Shown here: piece after piece, positions 53,402-60,919 of the stretch
Layout of the letters: each line of letters opens with the position of its first letter
How positions within the stretch are numbered: the stretch's first letter is position 1
Source: PALSA-129 sp050014595
Lineage (GTDB): Bacteria; Acidobacteriota; Terriglobia; Bryobacterales; Bryobacteraceae
Direction: 5' to 3'
DNA length: 64,000 nt
Assembly (NCBI GenBank): GCA_050014595.1
Contig: JBEKDA010000007.1
Location: 62,001-126,000, forward strand
The notes under the pieces: generated by a model
The model's input: only the letters and a program-made list of their open reading frames with translations
Told to the model about the DNA's origin: nothing
The model's database searches: none
Program-made: the position numbers and the translations under genes

Positions 53402-53716
53402 ATGCGCTGGTACCACTATGTGGCGTACTTCTTCGGGGGCGCATTCCTCGCGAACACACTGCCCCATCTCGGCAATGGGATCTCGGGGCATGCCTTCCAG
53501 AGCCCCTTCGCATCGCCACCCGGGGTAGGCTTGTCCTCTTCGATGGTCAATGTCCTATGGGGCCTCTTCAACCTTGCCGTCGGCTACCTGCTCGTCTGTC
53601 GTGTCGGCAGCTTCAATCTGCGCAAGACCGGGCACGTGCTCTCGCTCGGGGCGGGCATCCTGATCATGTCGCTAATGCTTGCCCACGCATTCGGACGGTT
53701 CCACGGCGGGCTGTGA
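53402..53716 (+). CDS. Small membrane protein (three to four helices)
   Basis: 104 residues from ATG 53402, preceded by AAGGGAG. It has hydrophobic helices at about 4-22 (YHYVAYFFGGAFLANTLPH), 48-70 (MVNVLWGLFNLAVGYLLVC) and 78-97 (HVLSLGAGILIMSLMLAHAF), joined by a polar stretch GISGHAFQSPFASPPG. No family was recognised. A longer frame exists upstream but overlaps the CE12 end and the inverted repeat, so it is not preferred. Confidence 0.65.
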   Translation: MRWYHYVAYFFGGAFLANTLPHLGNGISGHAFQSPFASPPGVGLSSSMVNVLWGLFNLAVGYLLVCRVGSFNLRKTGHVLSLGAGILIMSLMLAHAFGRFHGGL

Positions 53717-53750
53717 GCTCATCGCCACGCTTGCGCAGCGACTTCGTGCC

Positions 53751-54824
53751 CTATGACGCAACCGTCGTCCCCAAATAGTTCCCGTACCCCACAATCATGG
53801 TCGACGCCACCAGCACCACCAGCGCCGCCGTCAGCCACATCTTGGTCCGCGTGCTCGCCCCGCGCCACTCGTGCAGCCCGATCCCCCACAGGCTGCTAAA
53901 AATAATGATGCTCGCCATGTGCAGCGTCCAACTCGAGAACTTGTACCTCCCCATCTGCGTTTCGCCCATGGTGTAGAAGAAAAACTGGAAGTACCAGGTG
54001 GTTCCGGCCAGCGCCGAGAAAAAATAGTTCCAACCCATCGGCGCGCGTTCCGGTTCCCGTCCGCCGCTGAAATACTGGCCGCCCGACTTGTTCCGGATGT
54101 TCAGCGCCACACACCAGATGCAGTTCGTCGTGAACCCGCCCAGCAGCACTACCACCAGCACCGGCAGGCCCTGCCACAGCGTGGTCGTTCCATGGCGCAA
54201 GGTCAGCGCTTTGATGGGGTCGCCCGCCCGCAGACCGTAGGAGAAGCACGCGCTCATCACGCCGGAGAACGTCGCCACCACCACGCCCTTCTTCAAATTG
54301 AATTCCTTGATGACCTCCTGCTTCTCCGCCGCCGACATCTCCTTTTCTTTGGACATGCCCGCCTTACCCGCGCACGCGATCCCGCCCAGGCAGACGGCCA
54401 CGCCGAACAGAATCACGCGGCCCGACACCGTACCCAGCACGCTCGTCGCGAACACTCCGTCGAAGATCGGCGGCATCAACGTCCCAAACGCCGCGCAGTA
54501 TCCCAGCACCATCGCCATCCCCAGCGACATCCCCAGGTACCGCATCGTCAACCCGAACGTCAGCCCGCCCAGCCCCCACAACAAGCCCCAGAAATAGCAC
54601 CAGAGAATCGTGCTCCCCGGCGTCTCGCGGAGCACCGCCGGCAGGTCGTTGGTCATGATCGTCCCCAACACCCAGGGAGCAATAATCCAACTGAAGAAGC
54701 CGCCCACCAGCCAATACGTCTCCCACGACCATCGCTTGACGCCGCGGAACGGAACATAGAAACTGCCGGAGGCAAGACCACCCAGCCAGTGGAAAATCAC
54801 GCCAATCAAGGGATTCGGTGTCAT
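53751..54824 (-). CDS. rhaT: L-rhamnose/proton symporter RhaT
   Basis: 357 residues from ATG 54824. Ten hydrophobic helices as in E. coli RhaT, a member of the drug/metabolite transporter superfamily. Recognisable blocks are FHWLGGLASGSFYVPFRGVK (residues 11-30), WCYFWGLLWGLGGLTFGLTM, GVVVATFSGVMSACFSYGLR, and TWYFQFFFYTMGETQMG near the end. It imports L-rhamnose with protons across the inner membrane. It is divergent from the hybrid regulator, and the gap (54825-55093) contains a 16-bp palindrome and operator copy 4. Rhamnose released outside by the GH28/GH2/GH105 enzymes would enter here. Confidence 0.92.
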   Translation of the reverse strand: MTPNPLIGVIFHWLGGLASGSFYVPFRGVKRWSWETYWLVGGFFSWIIAPWVLGTIMTNDLPAVLRETPGSTILWCYFWGLLWGLGGLTFGLTMRYLGMSLGMAMVLGYCAAFGTLMPPIFDGVFATSVLGTVSGRVILFGVAVCLGGIACAGKAGMSKEKEMSAAEKQEVIKEFNLKKGVVVATFSGVMSACFSYGLRAGDPIKALTLRHGTTTLWQGLPVLVVVLLGGFTTNCIWCVALNIRNKSGGQYFSGGREPERAPMGWNYFFSALAGTTWYFQFFFYTMGETQMGRYKFSSWTLHMASIIIFSSLWGIGLHEWRGASTRTKMWLTAALVVLVASTMIVGYGNYLGTTVAS

Positions 54825-54914
54825 AAGTTTGCCGGTCGGTGCAAAGTCTGTATTGTACGGTGTTGCGGGCCGCAACGGCCACCCGCTTGGCCAGTCGCGG
54901 CTCCTTTTTTGTAC

Positions 54915-54930
54915 TGCGGAACGTTCCGCA
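54915..54930. promoter_or_regulatory. Perfect 16-bp palindrome between rhaT and the regulator
   Basis: TGCGGAACGTTCCGCA is a perfect palindrome 91 bp before the rhaT start. Its form resembles operators of LacI/GalR regulators. It is distinct from GTTTTG-N5-CAAAAC and may be recognised by a second regulator. Confidence 0.5.
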
Positions 54931-55029
54931 TCCCCTCCCCCAGCCGCCTATTTCTACGCAAACACTGCGTTTACGATGAGGATTCGCGCCTTTCCCCGCA
55001 TCCGCCCGCCCCGTTCCCGCCCCGCTTGC

Positions 55030-55046
55030 GTTTTGAATCTCAAAAC
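55030..55046. promoter_or_regulatory. Palindromic operator candidate, GTTTTG-N5-CAAAAC (copy 4)
   Basis: GTTTTGAATCTCAAAAC, perfect arms, 48 bp before the GTG start of the hybrid regulator and 206 bp from the rhaT start. The location suggests autoregulation and control of rhaT. Confidence 0.7.
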
Positions 55047-55093
55047 TGTTACAACAATGGAGGTCTCCGTCTGAACGCTGCCGGGGGGTCCAA

Positions 55094-56221
55094 GTGAAGA
55101 CTTCCAACCACAGCCGGTACACGGTCAAATCGCTCGTCCACGCCTCTCGGGTCCTGGAAGTTTTCCAGAAGCCCGGCGACATTCTCCGCTTGCGCGATGT
55201 CGTCGAACGCACCGCCTTCAACAAGGGCATGTGCTTCCGCCTGCTCTACACTCTGCACCAGTGCGGCTTCCTGGATAAGGTCGGCGAGAATCATTACCGC
55301 CTGGCCGCCGAAGTGCGCCGGCGCCGTTTGTACCGCCTCGGCTACGCCGCCCAGGGCCAGGAAGCTTCCTTCGATCGCGAGGTCCGCGCCGGCCTCAGCC
55401 GCGCCGCTGATCGCGCCGAGGTCGAACTCATCGTCGTCGACAACCGCTATCAGCCCAAGATCGCTCTCCGCAGCGCCGACTACCTCATCCGCGAACAAGT
55501 CGATCTGGTCATCGAGTTTCAGACCGACGAAGTGGTCGCCCCCGCCATTGGCGCTAAGTACCTGGAGGCGCACATCCCTTTCATCGCCATCGATATCCCC
55601 CACCCCGGCGCCACTTACTTTGGGGCCAATAACTACCAGGCCGGACTTATGGCCGGTCACTATCTCGGCCGCTGGGCCAAACGCCACTGGAATTCTGAAG
55701 TCGATGAGATTCTGCTGATCGAGTTACAACGCGCCGGCTCTCTCCCCAAGACGCGCATCCGCGGCATTTCCGTCGGCATCGGCGAATCCCTCCGTGTCGC
55801 CGAATCCTGCCGCACCGTTTCCATCGACGGCGACGGCCAGTTCCAGACCACCCACGAGCGAGTGCGCAAATACCTGCGCGAATCCAAAGCCCGCCGCATC
55901 TTGGTCGGCGCCGTCAACGATTCCAGCGCCTTGGGCGCTCTGCGCGCCTTTCAGGAGGCCGGCCGCGCCGCCGATTGCGCCATCGTCGGACAAAATGCCG
56001 AAACCGAAGCGCGCGCCGAACTCCGCACTCCCGGCACCCGCTTAGTCGCCTCCGTCGCCTATTTCCCGGAAAAGTACGGCGACGGTCTCATCCGCCTCGC
56101 CCTGGACATCCTCGGCAACAAGGCCGTGCCACCCGCCATCTTCACCAGTCACCAGGTCATCACTCCGGAAAACGTCGACCACTTCTATCCCAACGACGGT
56201 CTCCTCTCCGGCCCCGCCTAA
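55094..56221 (+). CDS. Hybrid transcriptional regulator: IclR-type winged helix plus periplasmic-binding-protein-like sensor
   Basis: 375 residues from GTG 55094 (G-rich ribosome site five bases upstream). Residues 10-75 form an IclR-like winged helix (VKSLVHASRVLEVFQ…RLRDVVERTAFNKGMCFRLLYTLHQCGFLDK). Residues about 95-370 form a type 1 periplasmic-binding fold (ELIVVDNRYQPKIALRSADY…PFIAIDIPHPGATYFGANNY…GHYLGRWAKRHW), as in the LacI sensor domain but without a LacI helix-turn-helix. The likely effector is a rhamnose- or galacturonate-containing sugar, from its place beside rhaT and the pectin genes. It probably binds GTTTTG-N5-CAAAAC. Confidence 0.85.
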   Translation: MKTSNHSRYTVKSLVHASRVLEVFQKPGDILRLRDVVERTAFNKGMCFRLLYTLHQCGFLDKVGENHYRLAAEVRRRRLYRLGYAAQGQEASFDREVRAGLSRAADRAEVELIVVDNRYQPKIALRSADYLIREQVDLVIEFQTDEVVAPAIGAKYLEAHIPFIAIDIPHPGATYFGANNYQAGLMAGHYLGRWAKRHWNSEVDEILLIELQRAGSLPKTRIRGISVGIGESLRVAESCRTVSIDGDGQFQTTHERVRKYLRESKARRILVGAVNDSSALGALRAFQEAGRAADCAIVGQNAETEARAELRTPGTRLVASVAYFPEKYGDGLIRLALDILGNKAVPPAIFTSHQVITPENVDHFYPNDGLLSGPA

Positions 56222-56292
56222 GCCGAATACTGTCACTTAGGTGTCGATCGAGGCCGGCTCAATATGAGAGAAATGCGCGCTCAACAAATCCC

Positions 56293-59200
56293 CTACCAGC
56301 CGCACAGCCCTTCGATGTGGGCGGCCGAGCCGTCACGCAGCCAGGCGTCGAGTTGCGCCGGCTCTTTCAGTTGTTGGCCGCGCCTGCGCGGGACAATCAG
56401 GTAGCGGCAATCCAGATCGGGAAGGGCGGTCATATCGCCCCACAGCTTCTCGAACTGCGCCACCGGAAAGATGTCTTCCTGGCCCTTGCCCCAGCGCTTC
56501 TTGACGTCCTTCAGAGTAATGTAGGTTGGCATCCGCGCGGCCAGGCGGCGGGTGGCGTCGCCGAGTTTCTGTTGGTCGGCGAGATCGCCGCGTTCCAGGC
56601 CGAAAACCGCCAGCACGCGGTCCAGATCGAGCCAATACGTCGCGCTGTTGTAATACGAAAGCTGGGATTCCACCTCTTCGCGCGGCAACGCCATTCCCTC
56701 CACCAGCCGCAAACCGCCGTTGACTCGCGCCAGGCCGCCGCCGCGATCCTCCAACTGGCGGGCAATCACTTCGCTGGTGAGGCCCGCGCCCTGTTCGATG
56801 TGGTAACCGAGCAGCGCCGCGTCCAGATCGGCGCCGGTGGTGTCGATGTTGTGCACCATCAGGTAGTTCAGCCGTGGATATTCGGCCAGCAGGCGGAGCA
56901 GCGTGCCGTTGCGAAGCAGGTTGGAGATCTCGTACCAGTGCCCCACCGGATGGAGGCACTGAAGCGGGAGGTTGTCGGTATAGTTGCTGCCTTCGCCCGC
57001 CTGGCGCGCCCACTGGATCAGCGTGTGGTGGAGGCTTTCGCGCACTTTCTGCGCCTGTTCGTCGAGCAACTGCTGCGGCATTTCCTCCCAGACGAAACGC
57101 AGATCGCGTTCCATGGGAACCATGCGCAAGCCGATGCTCCGGCCGGGCGAAAGCAGCACCGGACCGGGGTAGCCGTAGTTCTGGCAGGCGCCAAGATGAG
57201 CGGCGATGGCGTCGTGCGTCAGGTAGCTGGTGGTGAAGACATGCGGCGGCAGCGTACCGGTTTCGCGGCCGGTGCGCAGGCTCTTGGCGAGGTGCACTTC
57301 CACAAAGCTGCGGTGGCGGCCGCCCAACCGGCAGAAGGGGTTGAGCGCCTTCACCACGCCCGCGCCCTTGGTCCAGCGGCTGCCGGTGCCCCCGGCCAGC
57401 GAGACCACCGCCACCCTGCCGCTCGCCAGGGCATCCAGACCGGTGCGGCGATAGTGCTCCGGCAGACCTTTGGTAGCGTCCGCCAGGTCGCCGGGCTGAA
57501 CGTCCTGAATGTCGCTGTTGGCCGGCAAACGGTTCTGCGCCAGGCCGATGCGGCCGCCGCGGAGGTCGTCTTGAATCTGCTCGTGTTGCACGGCATCGAA
57601 ACCATGCGCCCGCAGCAGCGCATCCAGGCTATGGGCGGCGGCGGACGGCTTCTCGTGGCCGCGCGGCAGCAGGTGATCGAACATCTGCTGCACCATGCCG
57701 CCGAACTCGGGCAGGTTGCGGCAGGCGGAGGCGAAACGGTCGAGCTCGGCGCGGCGCGCGGGGGAGAGCAACTTAGCTTCGGAGCGGACCAGCGGTGGGA
57801 CGGCCAGAGTGTAATACTCCGCTGGCATGAGGGCGGCCTCGCCTGCGCGCAGAACCGCGGTGGTACCCCACTCGTTGATGGTGAAGTGGTACACCACCGG
57901 CTCCATGGCGAACGGCACGGCGTGTTCCATGGCGGCCTTGGTTTCGCTCATGATCCGTTGCAGGCGTTCCTGGGCTTCGGCTTTGTGGCGCGGTTGAAAC
58001 AGGAAGCCCATGCCGCCGCCGGACATGCCGCCGAGCATCCAGAAGCCCCAGAAATCGTCGCCCATTTCGGCGCGCACGCGCTCGATCAGGGTGTGAGTAT
58101 AAAGGTTGCCGGCCCAGGGGATGATGGTCTGAATGGGCCCATCGAAATTGCGTCCGGTCGAGCGGCCGATGCCGCGCACATCGCCTTGGCGAAGCTGAAC
58201 CAGCACTTCATCCAGGATGCCTATGGCTTCGCGGCGGGCCAGCCATTCCTTTTCCGAGCGCAGCAGATAGCGCTCGGTGACCATTTCCAGGATGGGGCCC
58301 ACGTCCTGGGCCATCCCGCCGTGCACCAGCACCAGGCTGTCCTGCAAAACCTGGCGGGTTTCAGGCGAGATCTCGGCCGCGTCGAAGATGCGATGCCGGG
58401 GCAGCAGGCAGCCGCGGCTGATGCCGAACTCGGGGTCGTCCGAAGAGGCGGCGACGCCGTAGATCAGCTTGACGCCGGGCCAGACGCCGCCGGAATCCTG
58501 CCAGCCGCCGCCGGAACCGCCCAGCCACTCGCCCAGGATGGCGCGCGCGGCCACCAGGCGGCGCTCCTCTTCGTCCAATCCGCCGGTGAGGCATCGGACC
58601 TGGCCAGTAGCGCGCATGCAGGCCGAGATCAGGCTGGCAAGCAGACTGGTGGAGACGGCCAGGCGCGAACCTTTGGGAATCCCGTTGACCCTGCTGACGA
58701 TCTCGAGCCCCAGCCCGCGAGCGCCGGTGAGCCGCTCGAGAACGTCGGAGAGCGGCTGCGACGCGCCTTCCATGCCGGGCGGCACCAGTCCGGAGGCGAT
58801 CACGGCGGCTTTGAGCAATCCAAGGTAATCGCGGGCGAAATCGAAGACCTCGGCAATGGAAGCGATCTCGGCGGTGGCCCGCAAGTCCACGCTGGCGAGC
58901 CGCAGCACCGGCTGATCGATCACGCGGAGGTAGGCTTCCACGGGCGGTTTGGGTTCGGCGGGGAGACCTGAGCCGCGGACGGCCAGATCGATGGATATGT
59001 TGAGGACGCGCGCGCCTTCGGGGAAGTCCATGCCGAGGAAGAAGATGTCGCTCCAGCCGCTGTGCGTGAGATCCATGCGGACGGGGGTGGATTCCGAAAG
59101 CACCGGGTAGAGCCCGGAGGCCGGGCGCAGCAGTTCGGGACGGAGGCGGAGCGCGTAGTCGGCGGGATGGCCGGTGCGGAACATCCACTGGTTGCCGCGG

Positions 59201-59616
59201 ACCGAGCGCACGCTACGGCGGACCTGGTCGGCCAGGGTCTGGAAGCCCAGGCCGCGGTAGGCGGCAGCCAGAGCGCTGGAGATGGCGGCTCCCGGTCCGT
59301 TGGCGCTCTGGGCGGCGAGGAAGAGATCGATGGCCTCTTCGAAGCGGCGCTTCAACAGGTTGGAATAGCCGGCGAAGGGGATCTGTGAAGCCGCCCCGGC
59401 GGGATCGCGCGGCGGGACGTGGTAGCGATGAATGGCGTAGAGGAAGAAGAGCGCGCGTACGCGCTGGTAGAGGTTGTCGCTGGAGCGGCGGAAACGGTCG
59501 AGGGCCTGGCACTCCGCGAGGAGAGCGGCCAGCGGCAAGCCGGCGCAAACCGAATCAAGCGGGCGGTCGCGGGTCTCGGGGTCGGCGGAGGTGATTACTT
59601 CGACCAGAGGGCTCAC
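56293..59616 (-). CDS. GHMP sugar kinase / UDPGP-type pyrophosphorylase fusion
   Basis: 1107 residues from GTG 59616, which overlaps the upstream stop as GTGA; longer readings would run inside the previous gene. The first 170 residues are helical and unassigned. Residues about 175-570 are a fucokinase-like GHMP kinase: VRMDLTHSGWSDIFFLGMDF (179-198; L-fucokinases have a similar DLAGGWTDTPP), the phosphate loop IPKGSRLAVSTSLLASL (313-329), and GGMSGGGMGFLF (529-540). Residues about 730-1107 match UDPGP-family pyrophosphorylases: VSLAGGTGSRW (738-748), KALNPF. Kinase-then-transferase is the reverse of the bacterial FKP order. It would turn a free sugar into a nucleotide sugar; the sugar is not identified. 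Confidence 0.8.
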   Translation of the reverse strand: MSPLVEVITSADPETRDRPLDSVCAGLPLAALLAECQALDRFRRSSDNLYQRVRALFFLYAIHRYHVPPRDPAGAASQIPFAGYSNLLKRRFEEAIDLFLAAQSANGPGAAISSALAAAYRGLGFQTLADQVRRSVRSVRGNQWMFRTGHPADYALRLRPELLRPASGLYPVLSESTPVRMDLTHSGWSDIFFLGMDFPEGARVLNISIDLAVRGSGLPAEPKPPVEAYLRVIDQPVLRLASVDLRATAEIASIAEVFDFARDYLGLLKAAVIASGLVPPGMEGASQPLSDVLERLTGARGLGLEIVSRVNGIPKGSRLAVSTSLLASLISACMRATGQVRCLTGGLDEEERRLVAARAILGEWLGGSGGGWQDSGGVWPGVKLIYGVAASSDDPEFGISRGCLLPRHRIFDAAEISPETRQVLQDSLVLVHGGMAQDVGPILEMVTERYLLRSEKEWLARREAIGILDEVLVQLRQGDVRGIGRSTGRNFDGPIQTIIPWAGNLYTHTLIERVRAEMGDDFWGFWMLGGMSGGGMGFLFQPRHKAEAQERLQRIMSETKAAMEHAVPFAMEPVVYHFTINEWGTTAVLRAGEAALMPAEYYTLAVPPLVRSEAKLLSPARRAELDRFASACRNLPEFGGMVQQMFDHLLPRGHEKPSAAAHSLDALLRAHGFDAVQHEQIQDDLRGGRIGLAQNRLPANSDIQDVQPGDLADATKGLPEHYRRTGLDALASGRVAVVSLAGGTGSRWTKGAGVVKALNPFCRLGGRHRSFVEVHLAKSLRTGRETGTLPPHVFTTSYLTHDAIAAHLGACQNYGYPGPVLLSPGRSIGLRMVPMERDLRFVWEEMPQQLLDEQAQKVRESLHHTLIQWARQAGEGSNYTDNLPLQCLHPVGHWYEISNLLRNGTLLRLLAEYPRLNYLMVHNIDTTGADLDAALLGYHIEQGAGLTSEVIARQLEDRGGGLARVNGGLRLVEGMALPREEVESQLSYYNSATYWLDLDRVLAVFGLERGDLADQQKLGDATRRLAARMPTYITLKDVKKRWGKGQEDIFPVAQFEKLWGDMTALPDLDCRYLIVPRRRGQQLKEPAQLDAWLRDGSAAHIEGLCGW

Positions 59617-60470
59617 TTTCGGCCGCCCTCCGCGAGCGCCTGGTCCGCGAGCAACTCGACCAGGTGGGAAAGCACTTCGCCGCGATCCCGGCCGTGCAGG
59701 GCGAGGGCGATTTGGGAAGTGAGCAAGCCATAGCGCGCGCCCAGGTTGTAGCGGCGGCCGGCTTCTTCGACGGCCAGGTACTGCTCGCGGTGGGCTAGTT
59801 CGGCGAGGACGGTGGAGAGCGTGACGGGTGTCTCGGGCGCTGCGGCGATGGCGCCGCCGAGCAGGTCCATGACCGTGGGGGTGAAGGCGTGGATGCCGAA
59901 AAAGCAGAGATAGTAGCCGGCGCGGATGCCGGGGACGACCAGGCGCTGTTCGGCCTCGGTAGGGGTGGGCTTCTCGAGGACCGTATCGACGCGGTAAAGC
60001 CCGGGGCGGCCGGGCTGCCGGCGGCCGGCCACCGCGCCGAAGAAAGGCAACTGGGATTCGCGAGTGGCCTGGACGCCCGAGACGGAGCATTCCTCGGCCT
60101 GAGCGATCTCGACCACCTGGAGGGTGGAGGGTTCACCGGGGCTGACATAGAGGTGATCGCTGACCATGTGGAGGAAGGGGTCCGAGCCCACGAAGGCGCG
60201 GGCGCAATGGATGGCGTGACCATATCCGAGCGGCCGGGGCTGGGCCACGAAACGGACCATGCCGGCGTAGCCGCCGGCGGCCTGAGAGTAGCGCGCCTCA
60301 TCGCCTGGCCAGACCACCACGCAGATATCATCGACGCCTGCGGCGAGGGCCTGTTCGATGAGGATGCCGAGGACGGACTTCTCGCGACCGTCGCGATCGA
60401 TCAGATTCTGCAGGGGCAGAGCGCGTTGATCGGGCCCGGCCGCGGTGATGACCGCTTTATGAAATCGCAA
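59613..60470 (-). CDS. GalU/RmlA-like nucleotidyltransferase with an atypical signature
   Basis: 285 residues from TTG 60470, which gives the family N-terminus LRFHKAVITAAG and has AGGAG nine bases upstream. A GTG at 60530 would add 20 residues but abuts a palindromic repeat. Family members have AAGxGTRxxPxTK at the N-terminus; here it is AAGPDQRALPLQN, so the canonical GTR triplet and Lys are changed. The remaining Rossmann features are present: VSDHLYVSPGEPSTLQ, EKPTPTEAEQ and GYYLCFFGIHAFTPTVMDLL. Probably works with the downstream kinase-pyrophosphorylase (overlap GTGA). The sugar is unknown, and catalysis may be altered. Confidence 0.78.
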   Translation of the reverse strand: MRFHKAVITAAGPDQRALPLQNLIDRDGREKSVLGILIEQALAAGVDDICVVVWPGDEARYSQAAGGYAGMVRFVAQPRPLGYGHAIHCARAFVGSDPFLHMVSDHLYVSPGEPSTLQVVEIAQAEECSVSGVQATRESQLPFFGAVAGRRQPGRPGLYRVDTVLEKPTPTEAEQRLVVPGIRAGYYLCFFGIHAFTPTVMDLLGGAIAAAPETPVTLSTVLAELAHREQYLAVEEAGRRYNLGARYGLLTSQIALALHGRDRGEVLSHLVELLADQALAEGGRK

Positions 60471-60530
60471 GTTGGGAAGCTCCTGGCAGCCAGTGTAACG
60501 GACGGCGCGGAGCAGGGGAAGGCACGCCAC

Positions 60531-60568
60531 GTGGGGCGGGCAATCTTGCCCGCAGCCGGCTCAGCCGG
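60531..60568. repeat. Modular palindromes upstream of the GalU-like gene
   Basis: GTGGG is followed by GCGGGC-AATCTT-GCCCGC (60536-60553) and a smaller stem CCGGC-TCA-GCCGG (60556-60568). It belongs to the same family as the other GTGGG modules. Confidence 0.65.
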
Positions 60569-60640
60569 ACGGAGCCCGGCCAACGCCGCCATTCCTGTCG
60601 GCGCTTGCAGCCACCATTGCCTCGCACTCATGCGTGCCGC

Positions 60641-60856
60641 TCATGCCGACGCCCGGTCCCGACAGACTGTCCGTGCCCCATCTCTAGCCTGCTTGAGCAG
60701 AGCCTCGGCCTCTTCGAGGCGGCCCTGTTCGCACGCCAGAACTCCGTCGCGCAATAGGTTCTCCCATTGCGCCGTCTGCATGCAATACACCACGGTTACG
60801 AAGCATGAAAACACAACACCTGTACACAGTGTGCGGAAGCGCCGCATCATGCTCAC
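60641..60856 (-). CDS. Short signal-peptide/TPR fragment (possible truncated gene)
   Basis: 71 residues from GTG 60856 (ATGs follow at codons 3 and 4). A hydrophobic N-terminus with an export-like segment (LCTGVVFSCFVTVVYCM) is followed by one TPR helix pair (WENLLRDGVLACEQGRLEEA EALLKQ…), then a stop. TPR proteins normally have several units, so the rest appears to be lost. It lies 63 bp downstream of the response-regulator stop on the same strand. Confidence 0.35.
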   Translation of the reverse strand: MSMMRRFRTLCTGVVFSCFVTVVYCMQTAQWENLLRDGVLACEQGRLEEAEALLKQARDGARTVCRDRASA

Positions 60857-60919
60857 TTTCTTTCACAGCCGCGCGCCTGCGGGCGCGCTAACGGTTATCA
60901 GGTGAAATGGGAAGGAAGG

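Noticed and set aside
55975..58971. Plus-strand open frame of about 1000 codons
   Set aside because: Antisense to the kinase/pyrophosphorylase fusion and overlapping the hybrid regulator; low-complexity His/Gln/Gly-rich translation typical of antisense.
56293..60090. A 1265-residue version of the kinase/pyrophosphorylase protein
   Set aside because: The first 158 residues lie in the wrong frame of the GalU-like gene and look antisense-like; the GTGA overlap at 59613-59616 gives a better start.
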